Assembly (NCBI RefSeq): GCF_014200395.1
Contig: NZ_JACHBS010000001.1
Coordinates: 1,674,001 to 1,738,000, forward strand
Reading direction: 5' to 3'
Source of the DNA: Microcella frigidaquae
GTDB taxonomy: Bacteria; Actinomycetota; Actinomycetes; Actinomycetales; Microbacteriaceae
DNA: 64,000 nucleotides
A model generated the notes under the pieces. It did no database searches, had not been told where the DNA came from, and saw only the letters and a list, made by a program, of their open reading frames with translations. Shown here in pieces: positions 52,801-60,322 of this stretch. Made by a program: the position numbers and the translations under genes. Numbering within the stretch: the stretch's first letter is position 1; the number at the start of each line of letters is the position of its first letter.

Positions 52801-52961
52801 CCATCGTCGTCATCGGCGGCCTCATCTCGTCGACCCTGCTGACGCTCGTGGTGCTGCCCGCGCTGTACTACGTCGTCGAGGGCGCCAAGGAGCGCAAGGC
52901 CGAGCGCCTCGAGCGCACCGCCGCCCGGCGCGCGGCGAAGGCGGCACGCGCCGCGCAGTAG
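49830..52961 (+). CDS. RND family efflux transporter (AcrB-like)
   Basis: 1043 residues, close to AcrB length, with twelve spans in two halves and large loops between spans 1-2 and 7-8. Proton-relay Asp residues lie in GRVVDDSIVVVENIK of the fourth span; TATTIAVFLPVALVG follows. Pumps drugs or lipids from the membrane; without an outer membrane and with no linked fusion protein, the partner and substrate are unknown. The GTG at 49830 is chosen because the family starts near the first span; GACCGGAG lies nine bases upstream. Confidence 0.9.
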   Translation: MHLLSVFSLRNRALIALVTIVVGLFGGIALTTLKQELIPSVAFPQVIVITQYPGAAPEIVEQDVSTPIETAVQGIPGLDGSNATSSTGFSIVSASFAFGTDLVRTEQRVQLAINRLDLPNDVEPRVLTGSIDDFPILQVAVTSNLTPGELEAALESQAVTELTDLDGVREVSIQGAVGERVTITPDKEELFARGLSTADITDALDAYGVLLPAGVITEDGFELPVISGVRITTADELAALPLLTADVAGTSISDVATVEVENDPVTGYSRVNGEPALTLAITKTPAGNTVEVSRAVQAALPAIADAIGSGTEFTVVFDQAPFIEKSIEALATEGLLGLAFAVIVILIFLLSVRSTIITAISIPTSVLLTFIGMQVAGYTLNILTLGAITIAVGRVVDDSIVVVENIKRHLARGEEKTQAILIGVKEVAGAITAATATTIAVFLPVALVGDITGELFRPFALTTAIALAASLFVSLTIVPVLSYWFLRAPKPKNADAVASVGADEQARPLSLEEESARPTLLQRGYLPVIRWTLKRPVATLLLAVLVLVGTGALSTGLQTNFIGNSGQNTLTVAQTLPNGSSLEELDAAATVVEEELLAIDGITTVQASIGSGTGTLAAIFGGSDITFSLTTDESFDQDELQATVRVALADLTDVGELSVQTQQGPAFGGSDIEIDLTATSRDDLESATADLLEAVRDLDVTAEATSNLADTQPYLAIQVDRERAAELGLSEIAVGGIVTAAMFPASVGSVVIDDRTLSIFLRDTDAPTTVEELREFSIPTALGPQPLEELATIEQVDGPASITTVRGVRSATITVTPSVQNIGAATVAVQEAVDSAELPDGVQASLGGVASQQSEAFSQLGLALLAAILIVYVIMVATFRSLRQPLLLLISVPFAATGAIGLQLIADIPLGVPSLIGVLMLVGIVVTNAIMLIDLVNQYRERGLSAYQALIEGGSRRLRPILMTAAATIFALTPLAIGITGSGGFISQPLAIVVIGGLISSTLLTLVVLPALYYVVEGAKERKAERLERTAARRAAKAARAAQ

Positions 52962-53023
52962 TCGTCGCGGTCGGTCGGGGGTGTTGCTAGCGTGAGCACA
53001 CCCCCGACCGAAAGCGATTCGCC

Positions 53024-54088
53024 ATGACCGCTCCCGCCCCCGCCGACGATCGCGGCTCCGCCTCCTCGAGCGCCTCTCCGAGCGCCTCGACGACCGCCTC
53101 TCCGAGCGCCTCGACGACCGCCTCGACGACCGTCTCCCCGGGCGTCTTCACGCAGACCTCCGTACAGCTCGCCCCGTACCGCATCCAGTGGCTCGCCCGC
53201 ATCATGTACGGCAACGTCTTCGAGTTCTTCGTCATCGGCGTGATCATCGTCAATGCGGCGGCGCTCGCTGTGCTGACCTACTCCGACGTCGACCCGCAGG
53301 TCGCTGCCGTGGCCCACGCGATCGACCGCGCCGCGCTTGTCTTCTACACGGTCGAGGTGGTCCTGCGGCTCATCTCCTACGGCGCCAAGCCGTGGATGTT
53401 CTTCCGCAACCCGTGGAACGTCTTCGACTTCCTCATCGTCGTGCTCATCCCGTTCCTCGACGGCGGCACGGTCATGTTCCGGCTCGTGCGCCTGCTGCGC
53501 ATCCTGCGCATCTTCCGCTTCCTGCCGGAGGCGCGCATCCTCATGCTGTCGATGATCAAGTCGGTCGCGCCGCTCGCGAGTCTGGCGGTGCTCATCCTCT
53601 TCCTGATGTTCATCTACGCCATGGCCGGCGTGTACCTGTTCGGGCAGCAGGCGCCCGACCGCTGGGGCGACATCGGCACCGCGATGATCACGCTCACGGT
53701 CATGCTGACCCTCGAGAACTTCCCCGACTCCTTCCTCGGCGGCCTCGCGATCACCCCGTGGGCGCTGCTGTACTTCCTGAGCTACATGTTCTTCATCGTG
53801 TTCACGGTGCTGAACATCCTCATCGGCATCGTCATCACCGCCATGGATCAGGCGCGCGAGGAGGTCACCGCCGATCGCGCGAAGGAGGGCCTGCCGACCG
53901 CGACGGGCACGATCCGGCTGCCGTCGCCCGCCGATCGCGCCGCCGACGCGGATGCTCGCGCGGCCCGCGCCGAGCTCGACGCCCTGGCGGCCGAGCTCGA
54001 TGAGGTCGCCGGCGCCGGTACGGCATCCCCCGACCACATCCAGCGCATCCGCGACGAGATCGAGCGCCTGAAGAGCGGCGCGCGCTGA
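53024..54088 (+). CDS. Voltage-gated cation channel, NaChBac-like
   Basis: 354 residues with a single six-span domain. S4 is FRLVRLLRILRIFRFLPEAR with Arg at every third position; the pore has TLENFPD at 229-235, so the filter Glu is 231, compared with TLESWAS in NaChBac and TLDDWSD in a calcium-selective mutant. The extra Asp235 could favour divalent ions. The N-terminus has a Ser/Thr/Ala repeat tail from a 24-base tandem repeat; the C-terminus is a predicted coiled coil. Its stop overlaps the next start (TGATG). Confidence 0.88.
   Translation: MTAPAPADDRGSASSSASPSASTTASPSASTTASTTVSPGVFTQTSVQLAPYRIQWLARIMYGNVFEFFVIGVIIVNAAALAVLTYSDVDPQVAAVAHAIDRAALVFYTVEVVLRLISYGAKPWMFFRNPWNVFDFLIVVLIPFLDGGTVMFRLVRLLRILRIFRFLPEARILMLSMIKSVAPLASLAVLILFLMFIYAMAGVYLFGQQAPDRWGDIGTAMITLTVMLTLENFPDSFLGGLAITPWALLYFLSYMFFIVFTVLNILIGIVITAMDQAREEVTADRAKEGLPTATGTIRLPSPADRAADADARAARAELDALAAELDEVAGAGTASPDHIQRIRDEIERLKSGAR
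53072..53131. repeat. 24-base tandem repeat, 2.5 copies
   Basis: Two exact copies (53072-53095 and 53096-53119) plus a half copy encode the Ser/Ala/Thr-rich N-terminus of the channel. Confidence 0.9.
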
Positions 54089-55377
54089 TGCGCGGGCGGG
54101 CGCTCGGTGCGGGGGTGCTGGCCACCCTCGGTCTGCTGCTGCTGCCCGGCGCCATCATGGCGAACTGGGCGACCACCCAGCTGGCGCAGACCGAGCGCTT
54201 CGTCAGCGCGCTGGCCCCGCTCGCCGACGACCCGGTGGTGCAGGAGCGCATCATCGTCGAGGTGACCGCTCTCGTCGACGAGCAGGTCGACATCGATGCG
54301 GTCACGGCCGAGCTGCTCGGCGGGCTGGGCGAGGCCCTCGAGCTCGGCCCGCGCGCGCAGGCCGCGCTCGACCTGGTCAGCGCGCCGATCGCCGCCGGGG
54401 TGCGCTCGCTCGTCGCTGACGTGGTCGCCGAGGTCGTGCGGTCCGATGCCTTCAGTGCGGCCTGGGAGCGCTCCGTCGCGGTGCTGCACACGCAGAGCAT
54501 CCGGCTGCTGTCGGGCTCGCCCGACTCGCTCCTCGCCCTCGATCGCGACGGCACGCTGAGCCTTCCGCTCGGGCCGATCGTCGCGGATGTCCGCGAGGCG
54601 CTCGTCGAGCAGGGGGTGCCCTTCGCCGCGGCGATCCCCGACATCGATCGTGCCATCGTGCTCGCGGAGGTGCCGAACCTCGCGCTCGCGCGCGTGCTCT
54701 TCCAGGTCGGCATGACGGTCGGGCTCTGGCTGCCCTGGATCACCGCCGCCCTGCTGGTCGGTGCCGTGCTGCTCGCCCCGCGTCGACCGCGCACGCTGCG
54801 CGCTCTCGGGTTCGTCGGCCTCGGCGTCACCGCGGCGCTCGCCCTCGGCTTCTCGCTCGCCCGCACCGCGATCAGTGCCTACGTCGGCCCCGACTCGTCG
54901 GCTTTCGCCGCCGCCGTGTTCGACGCGATGACCGGCTACGCCCTGTCGACCGTGCTCGGTCTCGTCGCGCTGAGCGTCGTCGTGCTCCTCGTCGCCTGGT
55001 GGGTCGGCGCGTCCGGTCTCGCGGCGCGCGCCCGCACCGCCGTCGCCGCGGGCCTCGTCTCGGCCCGCGATGCTCTCGGCATCGGTCCAAGCCCGGTCGC
55101 CGCGGCCCTGCACGCGAAGCGGGGCTGGGCCCGTGCGGTGCTCGTCGTGCTCGCCGCGCTGCCCGCCCTCCTGCAGCCGCCCCTGTCGGTGCTGAGCGTG
55201 CTCGCGAGCGCCCTGCTCGCCGCCGCCCTGCTCGTCGTGCTCGAGCTGCTCGCCGTGCCCTCCCTGCCGCCGGAGCCGGAGCCGGACCCCGCGTCAGAAC
55301 CCGTGACCGTCGGCGCGACGCCGCGCCGCCGTACGACGGCGGCCCGCGCGGCCGGCGGCGGGACGGGCGCGCCGTGA
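54088..55377 (+). CDS. Hypothetical polytopic membrane protein
   Basis: 429 residues: an N-terminal span (7-26), a 180-residue extracytoplasmic-looking region, then five or more spans (about 210-400) and a Pro/Ala-rich tail. Resembles unnamed Actinobacterial integral membrane proteins; function unknown. Overlaps the channel gene by one base and the GT61 gene by four, so it belongs to this operon. Confidence 0.75.
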   Translation: MRGRALGAGVLATLGLLLLPGAIMANWATTQLAQTERFVSALAPLADDPVVQERIIVEVTALVDEQVDIDAVTAELLGGLGEALELGPRAQAALDLVSAPIAAGVRSLVADVVAEVVRSDAFSAAWERSVAVLHTQSIRLLSGSPDSLLALDRDGTLSLPLGPIVADVREALVEQGVPFAAAIPDIDRAIVLAEVPNLALARVLFQVGMTVGLWLPWITAALLVGAVLLAPRRPRTLRALGFVGLGVTAALALGFSLARTAISAYVGPDSSAFAAAVFDAMTGYALSTVLGLVALSVVVLLVAWWVGASGLAARARTAVAAGLVSARDALGIGPSPVAAALHAKRGWARAVLVVLAALPALLQPPLSVLSVLASALLAAALLVVLELLAVPSLPPEPEPDPASEPVTVGATPRRRTTAARAAGGGTGAP

Positions 55378-56438
55378 GGCTCCGCGGCGCACCCCAGTAC
55401 GCGAGCATCGCCGACGCCGTCGCCGCGGGAGCCCGGTGGCATCGCGCCACTGAGCGCGCCGCGGTTGCGCCCCCCGACGTGCGGGTCTTCGGTGACCTCC
55501 CCCTGCCGCTCTCGACCTTCTTCGCCCCCGAGATGCCCGAGCGCGGGGTTCTCGAGCTCGACGGCGCGACGATCGTCGGTTCGGGCGGATGGGTGCTCGA
55601 CCGGCGTGGTCGAGTGCATCCCGAGCTCACCTGGTTCGGATCCGACGTTCACCTCATCGCTGAAGCCGAGGCGCCGCCGCCGCGCGATCGGCGCGCGCCC
55701 CGCATCCGGGGCACCGCGCTCGTACTGATGAGCACCTGGGGCGAGCACTTCGGGCACTTCATCCCCGACGCCCTGGGGCGGCTCGCCGTGGCCCGCGCGG
55801 CGGGACTCGACCTCGCGAGCGTCGATGCGGTGGTCGTGCCCGCCCACCGCTCCCCGGAGGGCGAGCGCACCCTCGCCCGCCTCGGGCTCGCGGACGATCG
55901 GCTCGTGCGCCTCGAGCGCGGGCAGCAGCTCCGCGTCGACCGGGCGCTCGCCCCCACCCTGCCGGGCCTCCGGCGGCAGTACCTGCCGATGGTGCCGCAC
56001 CTGCTGCGCGCCGCGCTGGGCGATCCGCCCCGGGGAGGCCGCCGCCTGCTCGTCGTGCGTGACGGCTACGGACGCGAGCCGATCGAGTGGGAGCAGATCG
56101 AGGCCCTCGCCGACGCCCGCGGCTTCGAGCGCTACGACCCGATGACGAGCGACGACCAGGCCGCCGACTTCGCGGCCGCCGCGGCCGTCGTCGGGGTCAG
56201 TGGGTCCGCGCTCACCGGCATCGCCTCCTGCGCGCCGGGCACGCGGGTGCTGGAGATCTTCAGCGACGCGCACCTGTACGGCTACTACTGCACGCTGGCG
56301 GTCGCGGGCGGCCTCGAGTACGGGGCCATCATCGGGCGCTCCGGCGAGCAGGCGCGCGAGATGGGCCCCAACAACGCCGCGTTCTCGCTCGACCTCACCG
56401 CGGTGGCAGAGGCGCTCGACTGGGTGATCGCCGGCTGA
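55374..56438 (+). CDS. Glycosyltransferase family 61 protein
   Basis: 354 residues of the GT61/DUF563 type, with TWGEHFGHFIPDALGRLAV in the middle and GVSGSALTGIASCAPGTRVLEIF toward the end, the family pattern. Transfers sugar onto glycans or cell-wall polymers. Translationally coupled to the preceding membrane protein (GTGA). Link to the ion channel is unusual; role unknown. Confidence 0.82.
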   Translation: MRLRGAPQYASIADAVAAGARWHRATERAAVAPPDVRVFGDLPLPLSTFFAPEMPERGVLELDGATIVGSGGWVLDRRGRVHPELTWFGSDVHLIAEAEAPPPRDRRAPRIRGTALVLMSTWGEHFGHFIPDALGRLAVARAAGLDLASVDAVVVPAHRSPEGERTLARLGLADDRLVRLERGQQLRVDRALAPTLPGLRRQYLPMVPHLLRAALGDPPRGGRRLLVVRDGYGREPIEWEQIEALADARGFERYDPMTSDDQAADFAAAAAVVGVSGSALTGIASCAPGTRVLEIFSDAHLYGYYCTLAVAGGLEYGAIIGRSGEQAREMGPNNAAFSLDLTAVAEALDWVIAG

Positions 56439-56448
56439 GCGCCGACCC

Positions 56449-56910
56449 TCACGAGCCGAGCGGCTTCTCCATGCAGACGCTGAACTCGTCGCCGACGTAC
56501 GGCCCGAAGTTCGGGATGTGCCGGTACCCGCGCCGCTCGTAGAGCGTGATCGCAGCGAGCTGCTTCGGGCCGGTCTCCAGCTGCAGGGTGCGGATGCCCT
56601 GCGCCTCCGCGGCCGCCTCGAGAGCATCCATGACCGTCGTCGCGATGCCCTGACCGCGCCCGGCCTCGTCGACGTACAGCCGCTTCAGCTCGCCCGTGCC
56701 GTCGCCCCGATCGACGAGCGCGGCCATGCCGAGCGCGCGGCCCTGCGCGTCGCGCGCGACGAACACGGTGACGCCCGGCGCCCCGAGCTCGTCGAGGTTC
56801 AGCATGTAGCAGCTCTCCGGCGGGTACAGGCTGAGCGCGTAGGCGTCGCCCGCCCGCAGCAGGGCCTCCACCTCGGGCTGGCGCGGGTCTTCGACGGTCA
56901 CGGTGATCAC
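56449..56910 (-). CDS. GNAT family N-acetyltransferase
   Basis: 153 residues with the acetyl-CoA loop DEAGRGQGIATTVMDALE (R-G-Q-G-I) and the terminal LYERRGYRHIPNFGPY motif. Acetylates an unknown amine. Start at GTG 56910, nine bases after a TATTCT -10 box, likely near-leaderless. Alone on this strand, convergent with the GT61 gene by 10 bases. Confidence 0.85.
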   Translation of the reverse strand: MITVTVEDPRQPEVEALLRAGDAYALSLYPPESCYMLNLDELGAPGVTVFVARDAQGRALGMAALVDRGDGTGELKRLYVDEAGRGQGIATTVMDALEAAAEAQGIRTLQLETGPKQLAAITLYERRGYRHIPNFGPYVGDEFSVCMEKPLGS

Positions 56911-56919
56911 GATGCGCCC

Positions 56920-56925
56920 AGAATA
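56920..56925 (-). promoter_or_regulatory. Predicted -10 box of the GNAT gene
   Basis: TATTCT on the minus strand, 9 bases before the GTG at 56910. Confidence 0.4.
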
Positions 56926-57035
56926 CGGGCTGCACCGGGCCGGGCCGGAGGGTGGTGGGGTACCCTGAGGGGTCGGCTGGAGGCGGGCGGGAGTTCCCGC
57001 CATCTGCATTGTGTGCGCCTCAGGGCCGGTGCCCG

Positions 57036-57049
57036 CCGTCGATCGACGG
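57036..57049. repeat. 14-base palindrome in the helicase leader
   Basis: CCGTCGATCGACGG with outer GCCCG/CGGGC arms (57031-57056). Lies 100 bases before the helicase ATG; may form a leader hairpin. Confidence 0.45.
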
Positions 57050-57150
57050 TACGGGCTCACCTCGAGATGTGACGGCCCCCAGCCATCGGCGGCCTGGGAT
57101 CGCGGCGCGCGTGCGCCGACGAAGCTTCTTGCGTTACCCCAGAAAGAACC

Positions 57151-59061
57151 ATGCCTCAGAACAAGAAGGGCGGCGCCCCGCGCGCCGGCCAGACCCCCCG
57201 CACGCCTGCCCGCTCGACCGGCGGCTCGACCGCCCGCGCCGGAGCCCCCGGCTCGCGCAGCCCTAAGCACCGCGGCTACCGTCCCGACGAGGCCGCGGCC
57301 TCCGCGTCGTCGACGGGCAAGAAGCCGCGCTGGAGCCGCGACGAGCGGGTCGAGCGCGGCCTCAGCGCCGAGCGCGGCGGTTCCGGCCGCACCGAGTCGC
57401 GCGACGAGCCCCGTGACAGCGACCGCCGCACCGCGGGTCGGGATGCTGCGCCCACGCGCGGCGCCGCGCCGCGATCTGGCGGCGCGCGCGGCGCAGCTCC
57501 CCGCGGGTCCACCCGCGGCGGCGCGCCCCGCACCCCCTCGCGCGACGGTGCCGAGCGCACCGGCACGGGTCGGGCCGTGCACCGCCCCGAGTGGCGCCCG
57601 AAGACCGGGGCCGCCCGCCCGGCGCGCGACGAGCATCCCGCCCGCGACGCCCGCCCCGCGCGCGACGCCCGGCCGACCCGCGAGCCCCGCCCCGCCCGCC
57701 CCGCGCGCGACGCCCGGCCGACCCGCGAGCCCCGCCCCGCCCGCTCGCAGTCCGCCGCTCCCGTGCGCACGCAGCGCGAGCAGGACGCCGCGCGCCCCTC
57801 GAGCTTCTACCCCGACCGCGCGGCGACCCCGGCCGCGACCGACGATGTCGTTCTCGAGCGGCTCGCCGCACGGGCCGTCGAGGCCGCCGACGTCGAGGGT
57901 GTGACCTTCGCCGACCTCGGGCTCGGCGGCAACATCGTGCGCACGCTCGCCGACCTCGGGGCCGAGCAGCCGTTCCCGATCCAGGCGGCGACGATCCCCG
58001 ACGTGCTCGCCGGCCGCGACGTGCTCGGCCGCGGTCGCACCGGCTCGGGCAAGACGATCGCCTTCGGCGCCCCGCTCGTCGAGCGTCTGATGCAGAACCG
58101 CGGCGGCACGCGCCGCGAGATGGGTCGTGCCCCGCGCGCGCTCATCCTTGCCCCGACCCGCGAGCTCGCCCTGCAGATCGACGCGACCGTGCAGCCGATC
58201 GCCCGCAGCGTGGGTCTGTTCACGACGCAGATCTACGGCGGTGTGCCCCAGGGCCGCCAGGTCGGAGCCCTGCAGCGCGGCGTCGACATCATCATCGGCA
58301 CCCCCGGTCGCATCGAGGACCTCGTGGAGCAGCGCCGGCTCGACCTCAGCCAGATCGAGGTCGTCGTGCTCGACGAGGCCGACCACATGTGCGAGCTCGG
58401 GTTCCTCGAGCCGGTGCAGCGCATCATCCGCCGCACGCGCGCCGGGGGGCAGCGCCTGCTGTTCTCGGCGACCCTCGACACCGGGGTCGCGAGCCTCGTC
58501 GACGAGTTCCTGACCGAACCCGCCGTCTACGAGGTCGCGGGCGAGGACCAGCAGTCGTCGACCATCGAGCACCGCGTGCTGCTCGTCGAGCAGCGCGAGA
58601 AGCGCGCCGTCATCGAGCAGCTCGTCGCCGGCCCGGGCAAGACGCTCGTCTTCGCCCGCACCCGCGCCTTCGCTGAGGAGCTCGCCGATCAGCTCGACGA
58701 CGCGGGCATCGCCGCGGTCAGCCTGCACGGCGACCTCAACCAGGCCCGCCGCACCCGCAACCTCGAGAAGCTCACGAGCGGGCGCGTGCGCGTGCTCGTG
58801 GCGACGGATGTCGCGGCCCGGGGCATCCACGTCGACGACATCTCGCTCGTGGTGCAGGCCGACGCCCCCGACGAGTACAAGACGTACCTGCACCGCGCGG
58901 GGCGCACCGGCCGTGCCGGCAAGCCCGGCACCGTCGTCACCCTCATCACGCGCCCGCGCGCCCGCCGCTTTGGCGAGCTGCTCGAGCGCGCCGAGATCGA
59001 GGCCGAGACGACTGCTGTGCGCGCGGGCGACCGCCTGCTCGACGATCTCGCCGCCCTCTAG
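57151..59061 (+). CDS. DEAD-box ATP-dependent RNA helicase
   Basis: 636 residues. Helicase core from about 250: QPFPIQAATIP (Q motif), GRTGSGKT with Lys301, the DEAD motif Asp408-Glu-Ala-Asp411, LFSAT, and VATDVAARGIH / HRAGRTGRAG near the end. The first 240 residues are an Arg/Pro/Ala/Gly-rich disordered extension containing a 15-residue tandem repeat; such tails bind RNA. Unwinds structured RNA in cold adaptation or ribosome work. A long leader (about 200 bases) with hairpins precedes it. Confidence 0.95.
   Translation: MPQNKKGGAPRAGQTPRTPARSTGGSTARAGAPGSRSPKHRGYRPDEAAASASSTGKKPRWSRDERVERGLSAERGGSGRTESRDEPRDSDRRTAGRDAAPTRGAAPRSGGARGAAPRGSTRGGAPRTPSRDGAERTGTGRAVHRPEWRPKTGAARPARDEHPARDARPARDARPTREPRPARPARDARPTREPRPARSQSAAPVRTQREQDAARPSSFYPDRAATPAATDDVVLERLAARAVEAADVEGVTFADLGLGGNIVRTLADLGAEQPFPIQAATIPDVLAGRDVLGRGRTGSGKTIAFGAPLVERLMQNRGGTRREMGRAPRALILAPTRELALQIDATVQPIARSVGLFTTQIYGGVPQGRQVGALQRGVDIIIGTPGRIEDLVEQRRLDLSQIEVVVLDEADHMCELGFLEPVQRIIRRTRAGGQRLLFSATLDTGVASLVDEFLTEPAVYEVAGEDQQSSTIEHRVLLVEQREKRAVIEQLVAGPGKTLVFARTRAFAEELADQLDDAGIAAVSLHGDLNQARRTRNLEKLTSGRVRVLVATDVAARGIHVDDISLVVQADAPDEYKTYLHRAGRTGRAGKPGTVVTLITRPRARRFGELLERAEIEAETTAVRAGDRLLDDLAAL
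57661..57743. repeat. 45-base tandem repeat in the helicase gene
   Basis: Two copies starting 57661 and 57706, encoding RDARPTREPRPARPA and its variant in the disordered N-terminus. Confidence 0.85.
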
Positions 59062-59102
59062 CCCGTTTCTCGGAGCAACGACGGGCGGTGCGGGATGCGG
59101 GC

Positions 59103-60122
59103 TCAGGCCGCGGCGAGCATCGCGCTCGCGGCCAGGGCGAGCGCGAGCCCGACCCACTGCAGCCGCGCGATGCGCTCGCGCAGCACGAGCGCGGCGAGCA
59201 GGATCGTGCCGGCCGGGTAGAGCGCGGTCAGCACGGACACGATCGTGAGGTCGCCGACCCGCAGGCCGATGAGCACGATGATGTTGGCGAGCGCGTCGAG
59301 CACGCCGCAGCCGACGGCGAGCCAGAAGCCGCCCCGCCAGCCGCCGCGCAGGGCGGCCGCACTCGCCCGGAGCAGTCCGCCGCGCGCAGTCCCGCCGGAG
59401 CCGGGTGCGGCCGGGATACCCGAGCCCATCCTCCCCGTCGCGTGCGCGTCGCCGAGCCCGTGCGGCGCGCCGTGCGCGCCGTCGAGCACCGCGAGCGGTG
59501 CATCCGCCGCCCGCACGTGCCGCGCAGCGGCGATGATGGCGAGCGCGACGATGAGCGTGATCATGATCGTGGCGTTGACCGTGCGGTTGGCGACGAGCGG
59601 CACCAGCCCCGAGTCGTCGGGCGTCTGGTCGACGAGAATGTAGAACGCTCCGATGAGCGTGCCCGAGGCGGTTGCCATGACGAGCCCCGCCGCCGTCGGC
59701 CGCACGGCCTCCTTCGACGGCACGAAGCCGACGAGCACGACGGCGATGAGCGCGAGGCCGAACGCCGGGTATGCGATGGCTCCCAGCTGCGAACCGGTGG
59801 CGAGCCCCCAGGTGAGCGGCACGATCGCCGAGGTCACGGCGGTCAGCGGCGACAGGATGCTCATCGGCCCGATCGCCAGGCACGCGTAGAGCAGCGCGAT
59901 GGCGGCGGCCCCCGTGATGCCCGAGATGCCGCCCCACAGCACGGCCTCCCACGACCAGCGCCCGGGAATCACGAGGGTCGCCGCGAACAGCAGCACGACG
60001 CCCGAGAGCGCCCCGACGGCGGTCACCCGCAGGGCCGAGATGCGGCGCGCGGAGAGTCCGCCGAGGAAGTCGGCGGCGCCGTAGACGAGGGCGCCGGCGA
60101 GCCCGAGGACCACTGTGAGCAC
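59103..60122 (-). CDS. EamA/DMT family transporter
   Basis: 339 residues, about ten spans in two EamA repeats (YGAADFLGGLSARRISALRV at the start, TALYPAGTILLAALVLRERI in the second repeat). A Gly/Ala/His-rich loop of about 50 residues separates the halves. The GTG at 60122 is chosen because GGAGG lies eight bases before it; a start three codons earlier is possible but too close to that site. Exports small metabolites. Confidence 0.85.
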   Translation of the reverse strand: MLTVVLGLAGALVYGAADFLGGLSARRISALRVTAVGALSGVVLLFAATLVIPGRWSWEAVLWGGISGITGAAAIALLYACLAIGPMSILSPLTAVTSAIVPLTWGLATGSQLGAIAYPAFGLALIAVVLVGFVPSKEAVRPTAAGLVMATASGTLIGAFYILVDQTPDDSGLVPLVANRTVNATIMITLIVALAIIAAARHVRAADAPLAVLDGAHGAPHGLGDAHATGRMGSGIPAAPGSGGTARGGLLRASAAALRGGWRGGFWLAVGCGVLDALANIIVLIGLRVGDLTIVSVLTALYPAGTILLAALVLRERIARLQWVGLALALAASAMLAAA

Positions 60123-60239
60123 GACGTGCACCTCCGCGCTCGATCATGCCAGGTCGGCGACGGTGAACAGTGCGCGACGCTTCGCTGACGTTTCATCGTC
60201 CACTCATGCGAGCACTCGACGGGCGGGGGCGGTGTCGTC

Positions 60240-60292
60240 TAGAGTCGGCCGCGTGACCCCCGAACGGGGGTAAACAGATGTGTCTACATCTG
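60240..60292 (+). promoter_or_regulatory. Promoter and palindrome-rich leader of the 5'-nucleotidase
   Basis: TAGAGT -10 (60240-60245), then perfect palindrome CCCCCGAACGGGGG (60257-60270) and inverted repeat CAGATGT (60275-60281) / ACATCTG (60286-60292) with loop GTCT. Both lie in the predicted leader RNA, so paired hairpins or a structured element are possible. Confidence 0.55.
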
Positions 60293-60322
60293 ACATCGTT
60301 TCACGAGGGGGGACTCTTCGTC

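Noticed and set aside
57151..57750. Separate gene in the alternate frames over the helicase N-terminus
   Set aside because: All frames stay open there because of the GC-rich repeats; only the frame joined to the helicase core carries family motifs.
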